Program-made: the position numbers and the translations under genes | The notes under the pieces: model-generated | The model's input: only the letters and a program-made list of their open reading frames with translations | Database searches by the model: none | What the model was told of the DNA's origin: nothing | Assembly: GCF_027409185.1 (NCBI RefSeq) | Contig: NC_084464.1 | Coordinates: 46,227,095 to 46,291,094, forward strand | Direction: 5' to 3' | From: Cynocephalus volans | Taxonomy: Eukaryota > Chordata > Mammalia > Dermoptera > Cynocephalidae | Length of the DNA stretch: 64,000 bases | Part shown: piece after piece, positions 32,969 to 41,046 of the stretch | Layout of the letters: every line of letters begins with the position of its first letter | Numbering within the stretch: position 1 is the first letter of the stretch

Positions 32969-35275
32969 TGACCGGTAAGGGGATCTTAACCCTTGACTTG
33001 GTGTTGTGAGCACCACGCTCAGCCAGTGAGCGAACCGGCCATCCGTATATGGGATCCGAACCCGGGGCCTTGGTGTTCTCAGCACCACACTCTCCCGAGT
33101 GAGCCACGGGCCGGCCCTACCAACTTTAGTTTCATTTTCTTTGAAGTGGTTAGAGACCTTGTAATGCATTGTATTTCGAATCTTCTATGATTGTTTTGAC
33201 TGCCAAATTTGTGAGCATTTTTGGGGGATGACTAGCCTGAGTCTTTCTAAGTATTAAGTTGGTTTTTATAGAAACAATTCTCTTTTCACACCCATATTTT
33301 ATTGGTTTGCAGAATAGTTAAATTATGTAATTAGAATAGTACATGCAACTGACATAACCAGATTTGGGAACAGAGGCGACTGATGCCTACAACTCAGCTG
33401 GAAAGACAAGGTGCAAAAGTATTAGAGTAGCTTCCTAGCCAGAAGTATTCAGTACGCCTGATGCGTGTATCATGTTGAGGGATGAGAGTATTGATAAAGA
33501 GAAGTCCTGACCTACTGGCGTGTGAACCGAAAACACAATCAAAATGACTTTGATGGCGTTCACATTCCTAAGTCAGGGTCACAAATTCAAATTCCTAGAG
33601 GTGCTAGGGATGTGGTGTATTGGGGAATGTGAGACCCATCTAAAAAAGGCTTCAGAACTCAGCTTCAGCCTATGGTTGACATCTGAGAATGCAGGCTTGG
33701 TGTTGCCAGTTCTTCTGAATTTTTTTCTTTTAAAGCCAAGAAAAAATGATAAAATTGTGGGAATTGTGTTAAAATAATTGAGTAGTTCGGGATTGGGCAG
33801 GGATAGGAATGGGTGGGGGATATAAATAGACAAAGTTGGTCATGCGTAGATAATTGTTGAAGCTGGATGATGGATACATGGATGTTCATTATATATTTTT
33901 TTTACTTGTGTATGTTTGAATATTTCCATAATAAAAAGAAAAAAAAAAAAAGAATCTAGACTTCTGTATGAAATCCCAATGTTGGCAACTAATCTAAATT
34001 AAATCCACTATGGAGAGCAAGGAAAACAAGTTGTCAGGTGCCCAGTTTTTAATCTTTGGGCTAGATCAGTTTCCTCTAAGAAATGTTTAAATGCAAGTTA
34101 TGTTAACCATGGGCTTTTATGTGGCATTTAGAAGTTTAGTATTACTCTCTGTTCCTGTTGAAATTGATTATTAAAAAATTTTTTATCTGTTGGACTTTGT
34201 GTCTTTGCATATACTTGTGTTTCAGTTTCTGTGATAAGGCTATATTCAACTTTGAATATCTTTTTCTCTTGAACCATTTACTGTAGACCTATAATAAAAA
34301 TTACTTAAAAATAAGTACAGTAGTTAGGTAAAATTTGATATTTAAAAAGAATATATGTAACATGAAAATTAAGAGGCATAATAATAAAATGAATATCCAT
34401 GAACCTACCACCCAGTTGAGGAAGTAGAACCTTATCAATTCCATTGAAACTGCCTGTGTTCCTTCCCTACCCTCTGCTTGTCTTCCCCTCCCTGGCTCAT
34501 TTATTTGGCTGGTTTATTTATGGGACACTTAAAGAAATTCATTAATAGTTTCTAAAATGCATTAGAAAAATCAGATTTTTGTGTGTGTGCTAATTGTTAT
34601 AAATCACATTATTGCCTATTATTTTTCTTGACTTGAGCTAAGTATGGTTACTAACAGGTTCTCAGCATGGGCCTCCTGCTCACCTTTCCTACAACTCCGA
34701 ACAAACGCTTAGTGGTAAGATTGTCCTCTGTGCCTGTGTACATTCATGAAGTAGCTCCTGGTTATATGGTGGATATATGATTAAAAGAGCTGACTGACTA
34801 ACATGTAACTTAGTTGTGAATTTCCCTGCTTGAGAAAAAAGGTCAGTTTAGGGAACTAGTGTTCCTGGTGATTTCTGGAAAGCGGTCTATTAATAGTTTC
34901 CCCCTTACTATCATTAGATCATGATTCCTACATGGTTCTTGTGTTGACCTTTTTGTTTTTTGTTTGAGAATGTCTAAGTAATTTACAGATGTGATGAATT
35001 TGTTACATTTCTTCTGTCACGTATGTCTTTTTTCCAGCATTTTGCAGGGGGGGAGGGCTACTTTTTTGGTTTTTAATTGAAGTCCTATCAAACTCTTATA
35101 AATGGTATTTTTTGACTCTCTTTTTTCCTTTTCTTTATTTTGTCCTACAGCTCCTGGAATGAGGCCACCCATGGGAGGTCACATGCCAATGATGCCTGGT
35201 CCTCCAATGATGAGACCTCCTGCCCGTCCCATGATGGTGCCCACTCGGCCAGGAATGACAAGACCAGACAGATAA
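22267..35275 (+). CDS. SNRPC: U1 small nuclear ribonucleoprotein C (U1-C), complete, six coding exons
   Basis: Joining 22267-22274, 22588-22630, 26871-26979, 29559-29648, 31601-31705 and 35151-35275 gives 480 nt, exactly 159 codons plus TAA, the usual mammalian U1-C length. All five introns are GT-AG with consistent phases. Residues 1-30 form the U1-C type C2H2 zinc finger (C6, C9, H24, H30); the basic helix follows ([17 protein letters not shown]). Residues from about 63 on are Pro/Met/Gly-rich (PPPPGMMP-like repeats), ending GMTRPDR. In the family, U1-C binds U1-70K and stabilises the U1 snRNA/5' splice-site duplex in the nucleus. The zinc-finger cysteines lie in exon 2 and the histidines in exon 3, split by a 4.2-kb intron. 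No frameshift or stop was seen, so the gene looks intact. A retrocopy is excluded by the introns. Confidence 0.97.
22275..22587 (+). other. SNRPC: SNRPC intron 1
   Basis: 313 nt, GT-AG. The first half continues the GC-rich promoter region and the second half is T-rich. No repeat was recognised. Confidence 0.85.
22588..22630 (+). CDS. SNRPC: SNRPC coding exon 2
   Basis: A pyrimidine-rich tract and CAG precede the exon; GTAAGT follows. Its 43 nt encode [14 protein letters not shown], with both zinc-binding cysteines. Confidence 0.95.
22941..23040 (+). mobile_element. t-SINE single-unit variant with CACGAAAAAGAC tail
   Basis: Head of dimer type (CACGGGTTCGGATCC), then GAGTGCCGGCCACGAAAAAGAC, a tail also seen in the GC-rich variant at 30690. 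Confidence 0.88.
23070..23275 (-). mobile_element. MIR
   Basis: TTCATAATCCTATGAGGTTAG and GGAGGAAACTGAGGCAGAC, reverse MIR, in SNRPC intron 2. Confidence 0.7.
23411..23510 (+). mobile_element. t-SINE monomer
   Basis: TGGCTGGCTGGTTAGCTTAGC to CTGGCCAGCCACCAAAAG. Inserted in the Charlie-type element. Confidence 0.9.
23681..23764 (-). mobile_element. t-SINE monomer without poly(A)
   Basis: TTTGGCAGCTGGCAGGTATGG to TCTGAGCGGCCAGCCCC. Inserted in the same hAT element. Confidence 0.85.
24866..24917 (-). mobile_element. Internally deleted t-SINE
   Basis: Poly(T) and GGTGGCTGGC join directly to TAACCAACCGAGCTAACCAGCC; the middle of the tRNA-like body is missing. Confidence 0.75.
24929..24959 (+). 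repeat. Poly(T), 31 nt
   Basis: Uninterrupted T run directly after the deleted SINE; probably the tail of a further reverse insertion whose body is gone. Confidence 0.9.
25600..25985 (-). mobile_element. L1 3' UTR fragment, reverse
   Basis: ATTATAATTTACATTCAATTAAATG, CCATCACCCCAGAAAG and CTTATGAATGGAATCTTGCA match the reverse L1M 3' UTR. A truncated t-SINE sits within. Confidence 0.65.
25867..25919 (-). mobile_element. Truncated t-SINE between 8-bp repeats
   Basis: The 5' half only (TTGGTGTTATACCACTG to GCTAACCAGCTAGCC), flanked by CAGTATAT on both sides. No poly(T). Confidence 0.7.
25986..26083 (+). mobile_element. t-SINE monomer
   Basis: GGGGGCTGGCTGATTAGTTCAG to ACTGGCCAGCCACC, poly(A), then a G-rich stretch. 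Confidence 0.9.
26150..26212 (+). mobile_element. MIR 3' end
   Basis: CATAGTGCCTGGCATGTAGTAAGTGTTCAGTAAATGG. Confidence 0.6.
26222..26285 (+). mobile_element. L1 3' terminus
   Basis: TATGTCAATTATACCTTAATAAAACTG is the usual L1M 3' end. Only about 60 nt remain. Confidence 0.6.
26465..26692 (+). mobile_element. Non-autonomous hAT element with 8-bp TSD
   Basis: CAGGAGTTTGTAAACT and AGTTTGCTGACCCCA form inverted ends, flanked by exact GTCTAGAT at 26457-26464 and 26693-26700. The 8-bp duplication is the hAT hallmark. The central T-run (26617-26647) is expanded. Confidence 0.8.
26871..26979 (+). CDS. SNRPC: SNRPC coding exon 3
   Basis: Acceptor TTTTACAG and donor GTATGT bound 109 nt. They encode [17 protein letters not shown] through SLIDKT: both zinc-binding histidines and the following helix. 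Confidence 0.95.
27430..27524 (+). mobile_element. Short hybrid t-SINE, 15-bp TSD
   Basis: AAAAGAAACTAACTG at 27415-27429 and 27525-27539. Confidence 0.93.
27760..28150 (-). mobile_element. L1M fragment, reverse, split by a hAT element
   Basis: TTCCATTACCCAGCTGCAGTA and GAATAAATCTCAGACATTGTC flank a hAT insertion at about 27889-28065. Confidence 0.5.
27889..28065 (+). mobile_element. Non-autonomous hAT element
   Basis: GTTGTCAACCTTGGCACTATTAACATTTAG to CTGGCTGAGAGCCACT is the MER5/MER20-like pattern. It splits an L1M fragment. Confidence 0.6.
28551..28729 (-). mobile_element. t-SINE dimer
   Basis: Both units intact; near-TSD TAGGTCTTTTTTT / TAGCTCTTTTTTT. Confidence 0.92.
29559..29648 (+). 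CDS. SNRPC: SNRPC coding exon 4
   Basis: 90 nt between CTCCAAAG and GTGAGT encode [19 protein letters not shown] and on to PPPPSL. This is the start of the proline-rich C-terminal half. Confidence 0.95.
29821..29919 (-). mobile_element. t-SINE monomer
   Basis: Flanked by TAGAGTTAA at 29811 and 29920. Confidence 0.9.
30309..30373 (-). mobile_element. t-SINE monomer, 3' truncated
   Basis: CAGAACCCTTGACTTTGG to GCTAACTGGCCAGCCCC; no poly(T). Confidence 0.8.
30531..30638 (-). mobile_element. t-SINE monomer
   Basis: CCAAAGAAT at 30522-30530 and 30639-30647. Confidence 0.9.
30690..30833 (+). mobile_element. GC-rich t-SINE variant, 15-bp TSD
   Basis: AAAAAGGATCTGGGG flanks exactly (30675-30689, 30834-30848). 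The anticodon-arm region is replaced by a GC-rich hairpin-like stretch (GGGAGTGCAGCAGTGCTCC), and the tail is CACAAAAAGACAAA. Confidence 0.92.
30849..30895 (+). mobile_element. Internally deleted t-SINE
   Basis: GCTGGCTGGTTAGCCAGCCACC: the two ends are fused and most of the body is lost; (ATAA)n tail. Confidence 0.75.
30997..31093 (-). mobile_element. Short hybrid t-SINE, different junction, 18-bp TSD
   Basis: CCCCTTTCCCCCTCTTTT at 30979-30996 and 31094-31111. The head extends further (ATGGCCTTGGTGTTATC) before joining the tail than in the other hybrids. Confidence 0.92.
31229..31335 (-). mobile_element. t-SINE monomer, 10-bp TSD
   Basis: TTTTATACTT at 31219-31228 and 31336-31345. Confidence 0.9.
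31601..31705 (+). CDS. SNRPC: SNRPC coding exon 5
   Basis: 105 nt between TTTATTTCAG and GTAAGT encode [17 protein letters not shown] through [11 protein letters not shown]. The exon ends in phase 1. Confidence 0.95.
32047..32155 (-). mobile_element. t-SINE monomer
   Basis: TATTTTCTTAGTTTT / TATTTTCTCAGTTTT flank it (one mismatch). Confidence 0.9.
32208..32320 (-). mobile_element. t-SINE, mostly head unit
   Basis: Long poly(T), the junction CCAGCCATCCCTATATAGG, then a head unit. Left TSD GGCTGTTTTAATCTT at 32193; its right partner (GGCGGTTTTAATCTT) is displaced to 32481 by the next insertion. Confidence 0.88.
32332..32478 (-). mobile_element. GC-rich t-SINE variant nested in the previous TSD
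   Basis: TAGGCGGTTTT at 32321-32331 and 32479-32489. CTATATAGGATCCGAACC is duplicated in tandem at about 32382-32418. It has the GGGAGC/GCTCCC hairpin of the 30690 copy. Confidence 0.9.
32706..32847 (+). mobile_element. t-SINE dimer variant, 15-bp TSD
   Basis: GAAAGTGAGTCTACT at 32691-32705 and 32848-32862. The second unit lacks its 5' part (GGGGCTGTGCGTGGTGCAGAC). Confidence 0.92.
32948..33116 (-). mobile_element. t-SINE dimer, 17-bp TSD
   Basis: CTACCAACTTTAGTTTC at 32931-32947 and 33117-33133. Confidence 0.95.
33750..33955 (+). mobile_element. L1 3' end
   Basis: Ends ATGTTTGAATATTTCCATAATAAAAAG plus poly(A), a standard old-L1 terminus. Confidence 0.6.
34658..34714 (+). other. SNRPC: Candidate in-frame cassette exon in SNRPC intron 5
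   Basis: 57 nt lie between a consensus acceptor (ACTAACAG) and a strong donor (GTAAGA). The segment begins and ends in phase 1, like the junction it would interrupt, has no stop, and would add 19 residues ([19 protein letters not shown]) between exon 5 and the last exon. The insert is Pro/Gly/Ser-containing, which suits the low-complexity tail. It could be a true alternative exon or chance pairing of splice-like sites. It is not part of the canonical 159-residue protein. Confidence 0.5.
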
Positions 35276-35502
35276 GAATAGAGAGGAGGCTTCTTAATAT
35301 CAGTTTTAAGTTACTTGTTGTACTTCATCAAGAGATCATGGTGCTGTGACTATGGGTGTTTTCTAACAGTATGGCACGGAAGACTTGCTCCGTTTTCCTA
35401 TTAAAGAAAGAATAGTTTTGGAGGGGAGAAGTGGGACAAAAAATGTGCATTTTTCATTTGTGTTGTGAAATGTGAAAATAAAATTGTAAACACTTTTAGT
35501 TA
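35151..35502 (+). CDS. SNRPC: SNRPC last exon: coding 35151-35275, then 3' UTR
   Basis: Acceptor TTTGTCCTACAG opens the exon. 125 coding nt encode [17 protein letters not shown] through GMTRPDR and end at TAA 35273-35275. The 3' UTR runs about 225 nt to a cleavage region near 35500. Confidence 0.93.
35477..35482 (+). terminator. SNRPC: SNRPC polyadenylation signal AATAAA
   Basis: Canonical hexamer about 200 nt after the stop codon. A GT/T-rich stretch (AAAAGTGTGTTCGC) begins about 20 nt downstream, as expected of a cleavage site. Confidence 0.88.
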
Positions 35503-36094
35503 AAAGTGTGTTCGCTTCTTCCTCCCCTCTGTATTCTTTGTGTATTATAAAGAAGATGAAACATTCTAGTTGTGTTTTGCTAGCTCCTTCTCTCTCAGCA
35601 TGTCCTATGCATAAGATGCTTTTTCCTTAGCTATAGAGTGGGTTCCATTGGGCATCCTGCCTTTATTTAGTAAAGTTTGCTTGTGCAGGACTTTCATAAA
35701 TCTAATACCTGTACAGCTTTTGTTGGTTAAAATAATAAACAGCACAATTGGTTAATTTTTCACATGCATAACACTCTTGTGTAGTAAGTGGAAAGTTTAA
35801 GTATTTTATGCTGAAGTAGGGGAAAATACTTCATGTTGTGTGCATGTCAGCTAAGAATGGCAAGAATTGCCTTAACCTCAGCTTCTCTTTTCTCTCAGCT
35901 GCTCTCTTTCTTGGCTGCAAATAGTCTGAAAATTTTCTAAAGCAATGGTAAAATTACGCAGATTTTTTGTGGCATAGAAGTTGTCTTTAGAATGCTATTT
36001 TGTTACATCACCAGGTTGTAAAAGTAATATATTTTCAAGGAAGCATGTAGAAAGTAAGCCATTGACACTACTCATATTCAGTGCAGTGTAAAAT

Positions 36095-36466
36095 TTAAAC
36101 TCACATTGCAAGCGAGAGTGAAAATTGTTTTAACATCTGGGAAAGGCATTTTGACACTATCAGAATTAACAATATCTGTATCCTTTGTCCTAGCATTTCT
36201 ATGTCTAGGAATTTATCCTACAGATAGACTTGCACATGTACAAAATGACGTGTATGAGATCATGTATTGCAGCAAAAGACTGGAAATAACATAGATGTCC
36301 TGTGGTAAGGGAGTGGTGTTTTTCAAGTATGATACATCCACAAAGTTGCATATACCATGCATAATAAAACAGAATAAGGAAGTTCTGTGTAGTGATAGGA
36401 AAAGAGCAGAGCTCCAAGTACACATTGTTCTGTACCTTGGAAAAGAGATCCAAAATACATATTGTT
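36095..36466 (+). mobile_element. L1 ORF2 3' / 3' UTR fragment
   Basis: GGAATTTATCCTACAGATAGACTTGC and GCAGCAAAAGACTGGAAATAAC are ORF2-derived. The right side is broken by the SINE at 36486. Confidence 0.6.
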
Positions 36467-36485
36467 CTGTACCTTGGTTTTTTCT

Positions 36486-36658
36486 TTTTTCTTTTTTTTT
36501 TATTAAAAGATGACCGGTAAGGGGATCTTAACCCTTAGTTTGGTATTGTCAGCACCACGCTCAGCTGGTGAGCTAACTGGCCATCCCTATGTGGGATCCG
36601 AACCTGTGGCCTTGGTATTATCAGCACCACACTCTCCCGAGTGAGCCATGGGCCGGCC
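36486..36658 (-). mobile_element. t-SINE dimer, 19-bp TSD
   Basis: CTGTACCTTGGTTTTTTCT at 36467-36485 and 36659-36677; part of the motif also occurs at 36430, before the insertion. Confidence 0.94.
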
Positions 36659-36934
36659 CTGTACCTTGGTTTTTTCTGTACCTTGGTTTGTCCACATTGT
36701 TCACTGCTATCCTTTTTTAAAGGAAAAATCTATGGTTGCCTGTGTATTCATAAAGGTTTTTGCAAGGACAGATAAGCAACTGCTAATTTTGGTTGCTCAT
36801 GAAGGTTAAATGGGGGACTGGGGGACAGGGATGAGGGTAGAAGAGCTAATTATCTATTAAAAAAGCAACCAAAATGAAATACGCTTGCCAACTGAGGTTA
36901 CTGTTATAATGATGCTATGGCAGAGGGTGCCCTA

Positions 36935-37058
36935 AACCTGCAATTTATAACCTAGCCGATGATCAGAATCACAGAGGCTTTTTCAAAATAAAGATTCCAG
37001 ATTGTGGTTCACTAGATCTGGAGTGGGGCCTAGGAAATTTGCATTTTGGAAACACTAG
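36935..37058 (+). mobile_element. MER5A-like hAT fragment
   Basis: GATCAGAATCACAGAGGCTTTTTC, AGATCTGGAGTGGGGCCTAGGAAATTTGCATTT follow the MER5A core. Ends at a truncated t-SINE. Confidence 0.6.
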
Positions 37059-37060
37059 GA

Positions 37061-37102
37061 TTTTTTGGGGGGTGGCTGGCCAGTATGGGGATCTGAACCC
37101 TT
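37061..37102 (-). mobile_element. t-SINE remnant
   Basis: GGTGGCTGGCCAGTATGGGG to TGAACCCTT only; borders MER5A-like sequence. Confidence 0.75.
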
Positions 37103-37299
37103 AAGAAAAGCTAGATTTTGCTTCCTGGCATGTTTAGAAAGCTCTGTCTTAGGATCTGTTCTATTCAAGGATATAATTATGTGTATGTCTATAATTTTTA
37201 AAAGATTTGTAGCTAGAAATGGAAATGTTGTGTATGGCTTCTTTTCCTAGAAACTTGTAAATGTCTTCAAGAGGGGTAGGCAAATAAGCCACCTTAGCG

Positions 37300-37367
37300 T
37301 TGGCAGGTTAGCTCATTTGGTTAGAGTATGGTGCTGATAATGCCAGTCAAAAAAGAAAAAACAAACA
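37300..37367 (+). mobile_element. Internally deleted t-SINE monomer
   Basis: TTGGCAGGTTAGCTCATTTGG to GATAATGCCAGTCAAAAAAG; the T-arm region is missing. Confidence 0.75.
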
Positions 37368-37797
37368 ACCCCCCCCCTTACTGAGTAAACAAGGGGTTAG
37401 AAATAGAGATTCTGACAGAGATGATCTTTATGCTCAGCCTTTGTAGAAGCTGAATCAACTTCCTAGTCTGAGCCTTTTACTGGACTACTTGTTGCTTTTT
37501 AGTTTCTTAATTCAGTCACATCTTTTTAAGAAGTACTTATGTCTCAGAAATTGATAGTTTATATGTCTGACTTTTATAGCTCAGATTGTTATTAAAATCT
37601 GCAGACTTAAGAGTTTGTTAAGGGAAATTCTATCAACTGAGCTTTACACGTGACTCAGCAAGTTTCTGGTTTAGATGGCTCTGTCAGGCTCAGTGAGAAG
37701 CATTCTTTTTTTGTACGCACAGATCCAGCTATCTATTGTTTAGAATAGTCTCATGTATTTAGTAACAACCTAGGTCTTCCTAAAAGGAAACTTTTTC

Positions 37798-37979
37798 TTT
37801 TTCTTTCTTTCTTTTTTTTTTTAAAAGATGACTGGTAAGGGGATCTTAACCCTTGACTTGGTGTTGTCAGCACCACGCTCAGCCAGTGAGCAACCAGCCA
37901 TCCCTATATGGGATCGGAACCCACGGCCTTGGTGTTATCAGCACCACACTCTCCCGAGTGAGCCACAGGCCAGCCCCAT
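37798..37979 (-). mobile_element. t-SINE dimer
   Basis: AAGGAAACTTTTTC / AAGGAAGCTTTTTC flank it. Confidence 0.93.
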
Positions 37980-39029
37980 AAGGAAGCTTTTTCGAAAGTG
38001 TGTTTTTAAGGTTGAATCTCCATTCTAGAAACATTTTTAGTCTTTGAAGAAAATGTTTTACATAGTTTCAGAAAACCAGTAGGATGATTTGAAAGTTTAA
38101 CAAGCTTTAGCTACAATGAACATAAGTAGGAAGGAAAAAATAGTTCTACAAAGGTTCTTTTTGTGTTTGTATCAACCCCTACGGCAAACTATAATTACAG
38201 CGAATATATTTTCTTTGTAAGAGGCTGTGAAGAAGACAGTAGAACATATTTGTTGCTATTGATTTATGCCTTTTGACATCTGGTTTTAATTCTAAAATAC
38301 GAGTGAACTGTAGTGTGAGTATTTGTATAGGTGTACACAAGAACACTACTATATATCAAGAACTGAAGAAATTAGGTGTACGTGTGGGATAACATGCTTG
38401 CTTGCTTTTCTGTGGGCAGATCCAAAACCATTGTGAGTGCACTTAGAGTCCAAACGCTCATCATTTCCACTGCCAGGGCTTTTTAATGGTTTGTCAGAAT
38501 GCTAGTCCCCTTGATTCATAGCTACATGAGAAGTCGGATGCTTGCACAGAGCCACAGGCTAGTTTGGTCATCCTGTATGGAAAAAGTCCACCAATGATTA
38601 AGTGTCTCAGTTACATAGCTTCAGTCAGATGATATCTTTTAGGTTCCTAATGGATTTGGTGAACAGAAGAAAAAAACCTGATTTACCTTCAATTTTTCTA
38701 TCTGACAGAAGCATCCTGAAGGCTTGCCTAGTACATTGTCATGAAAACCTTAGTGTTTACTAATTGAAAAGATTTCTTTCCTTCCCAACTGAAAATGTAA
38801 GGGTTAGACTTCGTGGCACAGAATCAAATATAGCATCTAGAATAGTTTTTCAGACAAGGGCAGGAATAAGATAATCTGAGATGTTCCGTATTGTCCTTGC
38901 TCTTTGGGGTTTGAGGGGATTTCATACTTAAAGTTGCAAGAACTGTACAAGAATATGTATCTACATTTTAGTCAAATTAACCTATTGTTAGTTGTTAGCA
39001 TTTTGCCCCATTTGCTTTATTTCTCCTCC

Positions 39030-39135
39030 CCCTATATATATATATGAGTATATACAGGTTTATATATATTACCTATATATATTTATATAAAATATATATA
39101 TATTTTTGTATATATATATATGAGTATATATAGGG
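39030..39135 (+). repeat. (TATA)-rich low-complexity tract
   Basis: Alternating TA with scattered GAG/CCT interruptions, inside an L1M fragment. Confidence 0.9.
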
Positions 39136-39489
39136 TTTTTTTTCCTGAACCATTTGAGAGTAAGTTGCTTATATCATTTATATCATGCCCTTTACATAAA
39201 GGTTTCAATGTGTGTTTACTAAGTACATCCTCTGACACAATCATGGTTCCGTTATCAAGCTTAGGAAATACAACCTTGACTCAATAATTATTCTACCAAC
39301 TATATTTCATTTTTGTCCATTGATCTAACAATGTCTTTGAAGTATTTTTTTCCCCTCTCCTGTACAGGATCCTTTAGAATAATTTACTGTATTTTTTGGA
39401 CTTATCTCTTCTGTCTCCTTTAATCTAGAGCAGTTCCTCAGCCTTTCTTTGTTTTTTAAGACACTGACAGTCCCACCCTCTTTTGTTTA

Positions 39490-39525
39490 TTTTTTGTGCG
39501 TATGTGTGGCTGACTGGTATGGGGA
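39490..39525 (-). mobile_element. t-SINE 3' stub
   Basis: GTGTGGCTGACTGGTATGGGG only, between CCACCCTCTTTTGTTTA and CCACCCTCTTGTTTA. Confidence 0.6.
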
Positions 39526-40084
39526 CCACCCTCTTGTTTAATAGAATATTCCTCATTCTGGATTTCCCTTGTGTTTCTTCATTTGGCTGTTGAGTCCTCA
39601 TCTGTGTCTCTAGGATATCATATCTGTAGGAAGGCACACAGGGTCCTTCTGCCCCTTGGTGATATTAATTTTGATCACTGATTAAGGTCATTGTCCAATT
39701 TCTCTGTACTTATTCCTTTTGAATAACTATTTTTCCTCTGGCTATCAATTTAAAAAAGTTCATTGATTTACATTCTCATCTAAACTTTGAGCATAGCATA
39801 TGAAGCCAGGATCTCAAAGCCCTTTGTAAGTACTTAGCTTTCACAGTGACCCTGAGAAACAGGTCTCCTAATTTCCCCCCACCCCCTTTCTTTTGCCTGT
39901 ACATCACATCCTAGTACTTCTTGGGGATGGTTGTTGAAAGGATAAAGAAGTGAAAGGTAGGACAAAGAATTTTACCTCTGTACTTAAATGCTACATTTTC
40001 CCTTCTTCAAGATTCCTTTTTATCTCTCAGGCCTCTGCTAGTAGGAGTGAAGCATGTAAAGAGGAACAAGAAGGAGAGTAACAT

Positions 40085-40492
40085 GATAGAGCCTAGAGTG
40101 GCAGACATCACCAATTGTCCACCCCAGTATCTATAACTACCCGTAAAATAGTAGAACCTGTAATGTTTATCTGGATCCATGGCCATCTGCAATGAAGACA
40201 TTTCCCATAGCTTGTAGTTAGGTAAGGCCAAGAGGTAGGAGGGAACACACCTTTCTCTTTCCTATTGACTGGAAAGTGGATATGAAGTTTGGAACACAAG
40301 CAACCATCTTGGCAACTAAGGATGGTATTAGCAAGACTTAAGCCTAGGTCCCTGATGATTGAAGAGCTGCCGTGGACTGCTTACCTTAGACTTCTTTTAC
40401 ATGTGAGATAAATAAATAACCTTTTATTAAAGTCATATATTACTTCGAGTTTTCTGTTATATGCAGCTGTACCTAAACCTGACTGATAAAAA
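40085..40492. mobile_element. Possible old LTR
   Basis: CCCTGATGATTGAAGAGCTG, GACTTCTTTTACATGTGAGA and a 3' end of GTTATATGCAGCTGTACC resemble MaLR/ERVL-type LTRs. Confidence 0.35.
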
Positions 40493-40749
40493 GAGAGACG
40501 CTCATGGAGGAGAGTAATAACTGATGAACACCAATCTTTGGTGTATGTGCCATGAAGAAAGATAAAGCAGGTAAGGGGGATAAGCAGTGCCAGATAAGGG
40601 ATACCTCTGTGCTAGAAAGAGGAAGGGAGTGGTGGTAGTGAGGAGAGCCTGGGCATAAGCTTCCTAGGCAGAGGGATCGGCAACTACAAAGACCCACAAG
40701 TGGGAGTCTACTTGTTTTGGAGGAATAGCAGGGAGGCCAGTGTAGCTCA

Positions 40750-40920
40750 AAACGATAGCTAAAACTGTTGAGAATGATGGATATGTTCATTATCTTGATT
40801 GTGATGATTTCACAGATGTGTATATATGTCAAAACTTTAAAAATTGTACACTTTAAATGTATGCATTTTATATATGTGCACTTTATTATATGTCACTCAT
40901 ACCTCAAAGCTGTTTTAAGA
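40750..40920 (+). mobile_element. L1 3' terminus
   Basis: CAAAACTTTAAAAATTGTACACTTTAAATG and a final ATATGTCACTCATACCTCAA match L1M 3' ends. Confidence 0.65.
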
Positions 40921-40931
40921 AGTTATATCTA

Positions 40932-41028
40932 GGGCTGGCCAGTTAGCTCAGTTGGTTAGAGCATGGTGTTGATAACATCAAGGTCAAGGGTTCAACCCTT
41001 GGACTGGCCAGCTGAACAAAAGAAAAAA
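40932..41028 (+). mobile_element. t-SINE monomer
   Basis: GGGCTGGCCAGTTAGCTCAG to GACTGGCCAGCTGAAC. It lies just upstream of the RPS6 retrocopy. Confidence 0.9.
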
Positions 41029-41046
41029 ATTATAGCTACTATTTTT

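Larger units (their letters stand above)
31706..35150 (+). other. SNRPC: SNRPC intron 5
   Basis: 3.45 kb. A SINE-rich block fills 32047-33116 and an L1 3' end sits near 33750-33955. The candidate cassette exon is at 34658. 33134-33750 shows no clear repeat. Confidence 0.85.
38930..39790 (-). mobile_element. L1M fragment, reverse, with AT-rich satellite
   Basis: Same family as the fragment at 9560 (TTTTGATCACTGATTAAGGTCA). It holds a (TA)-rich stretch at 39030-39130 and a 36-nt SINE remnant. Confidence 0.5.

Noticed and set aside
35140-35349. 69-codon ORF
   Set aside because: Out-of-frame reading of the last SNRPC exon.
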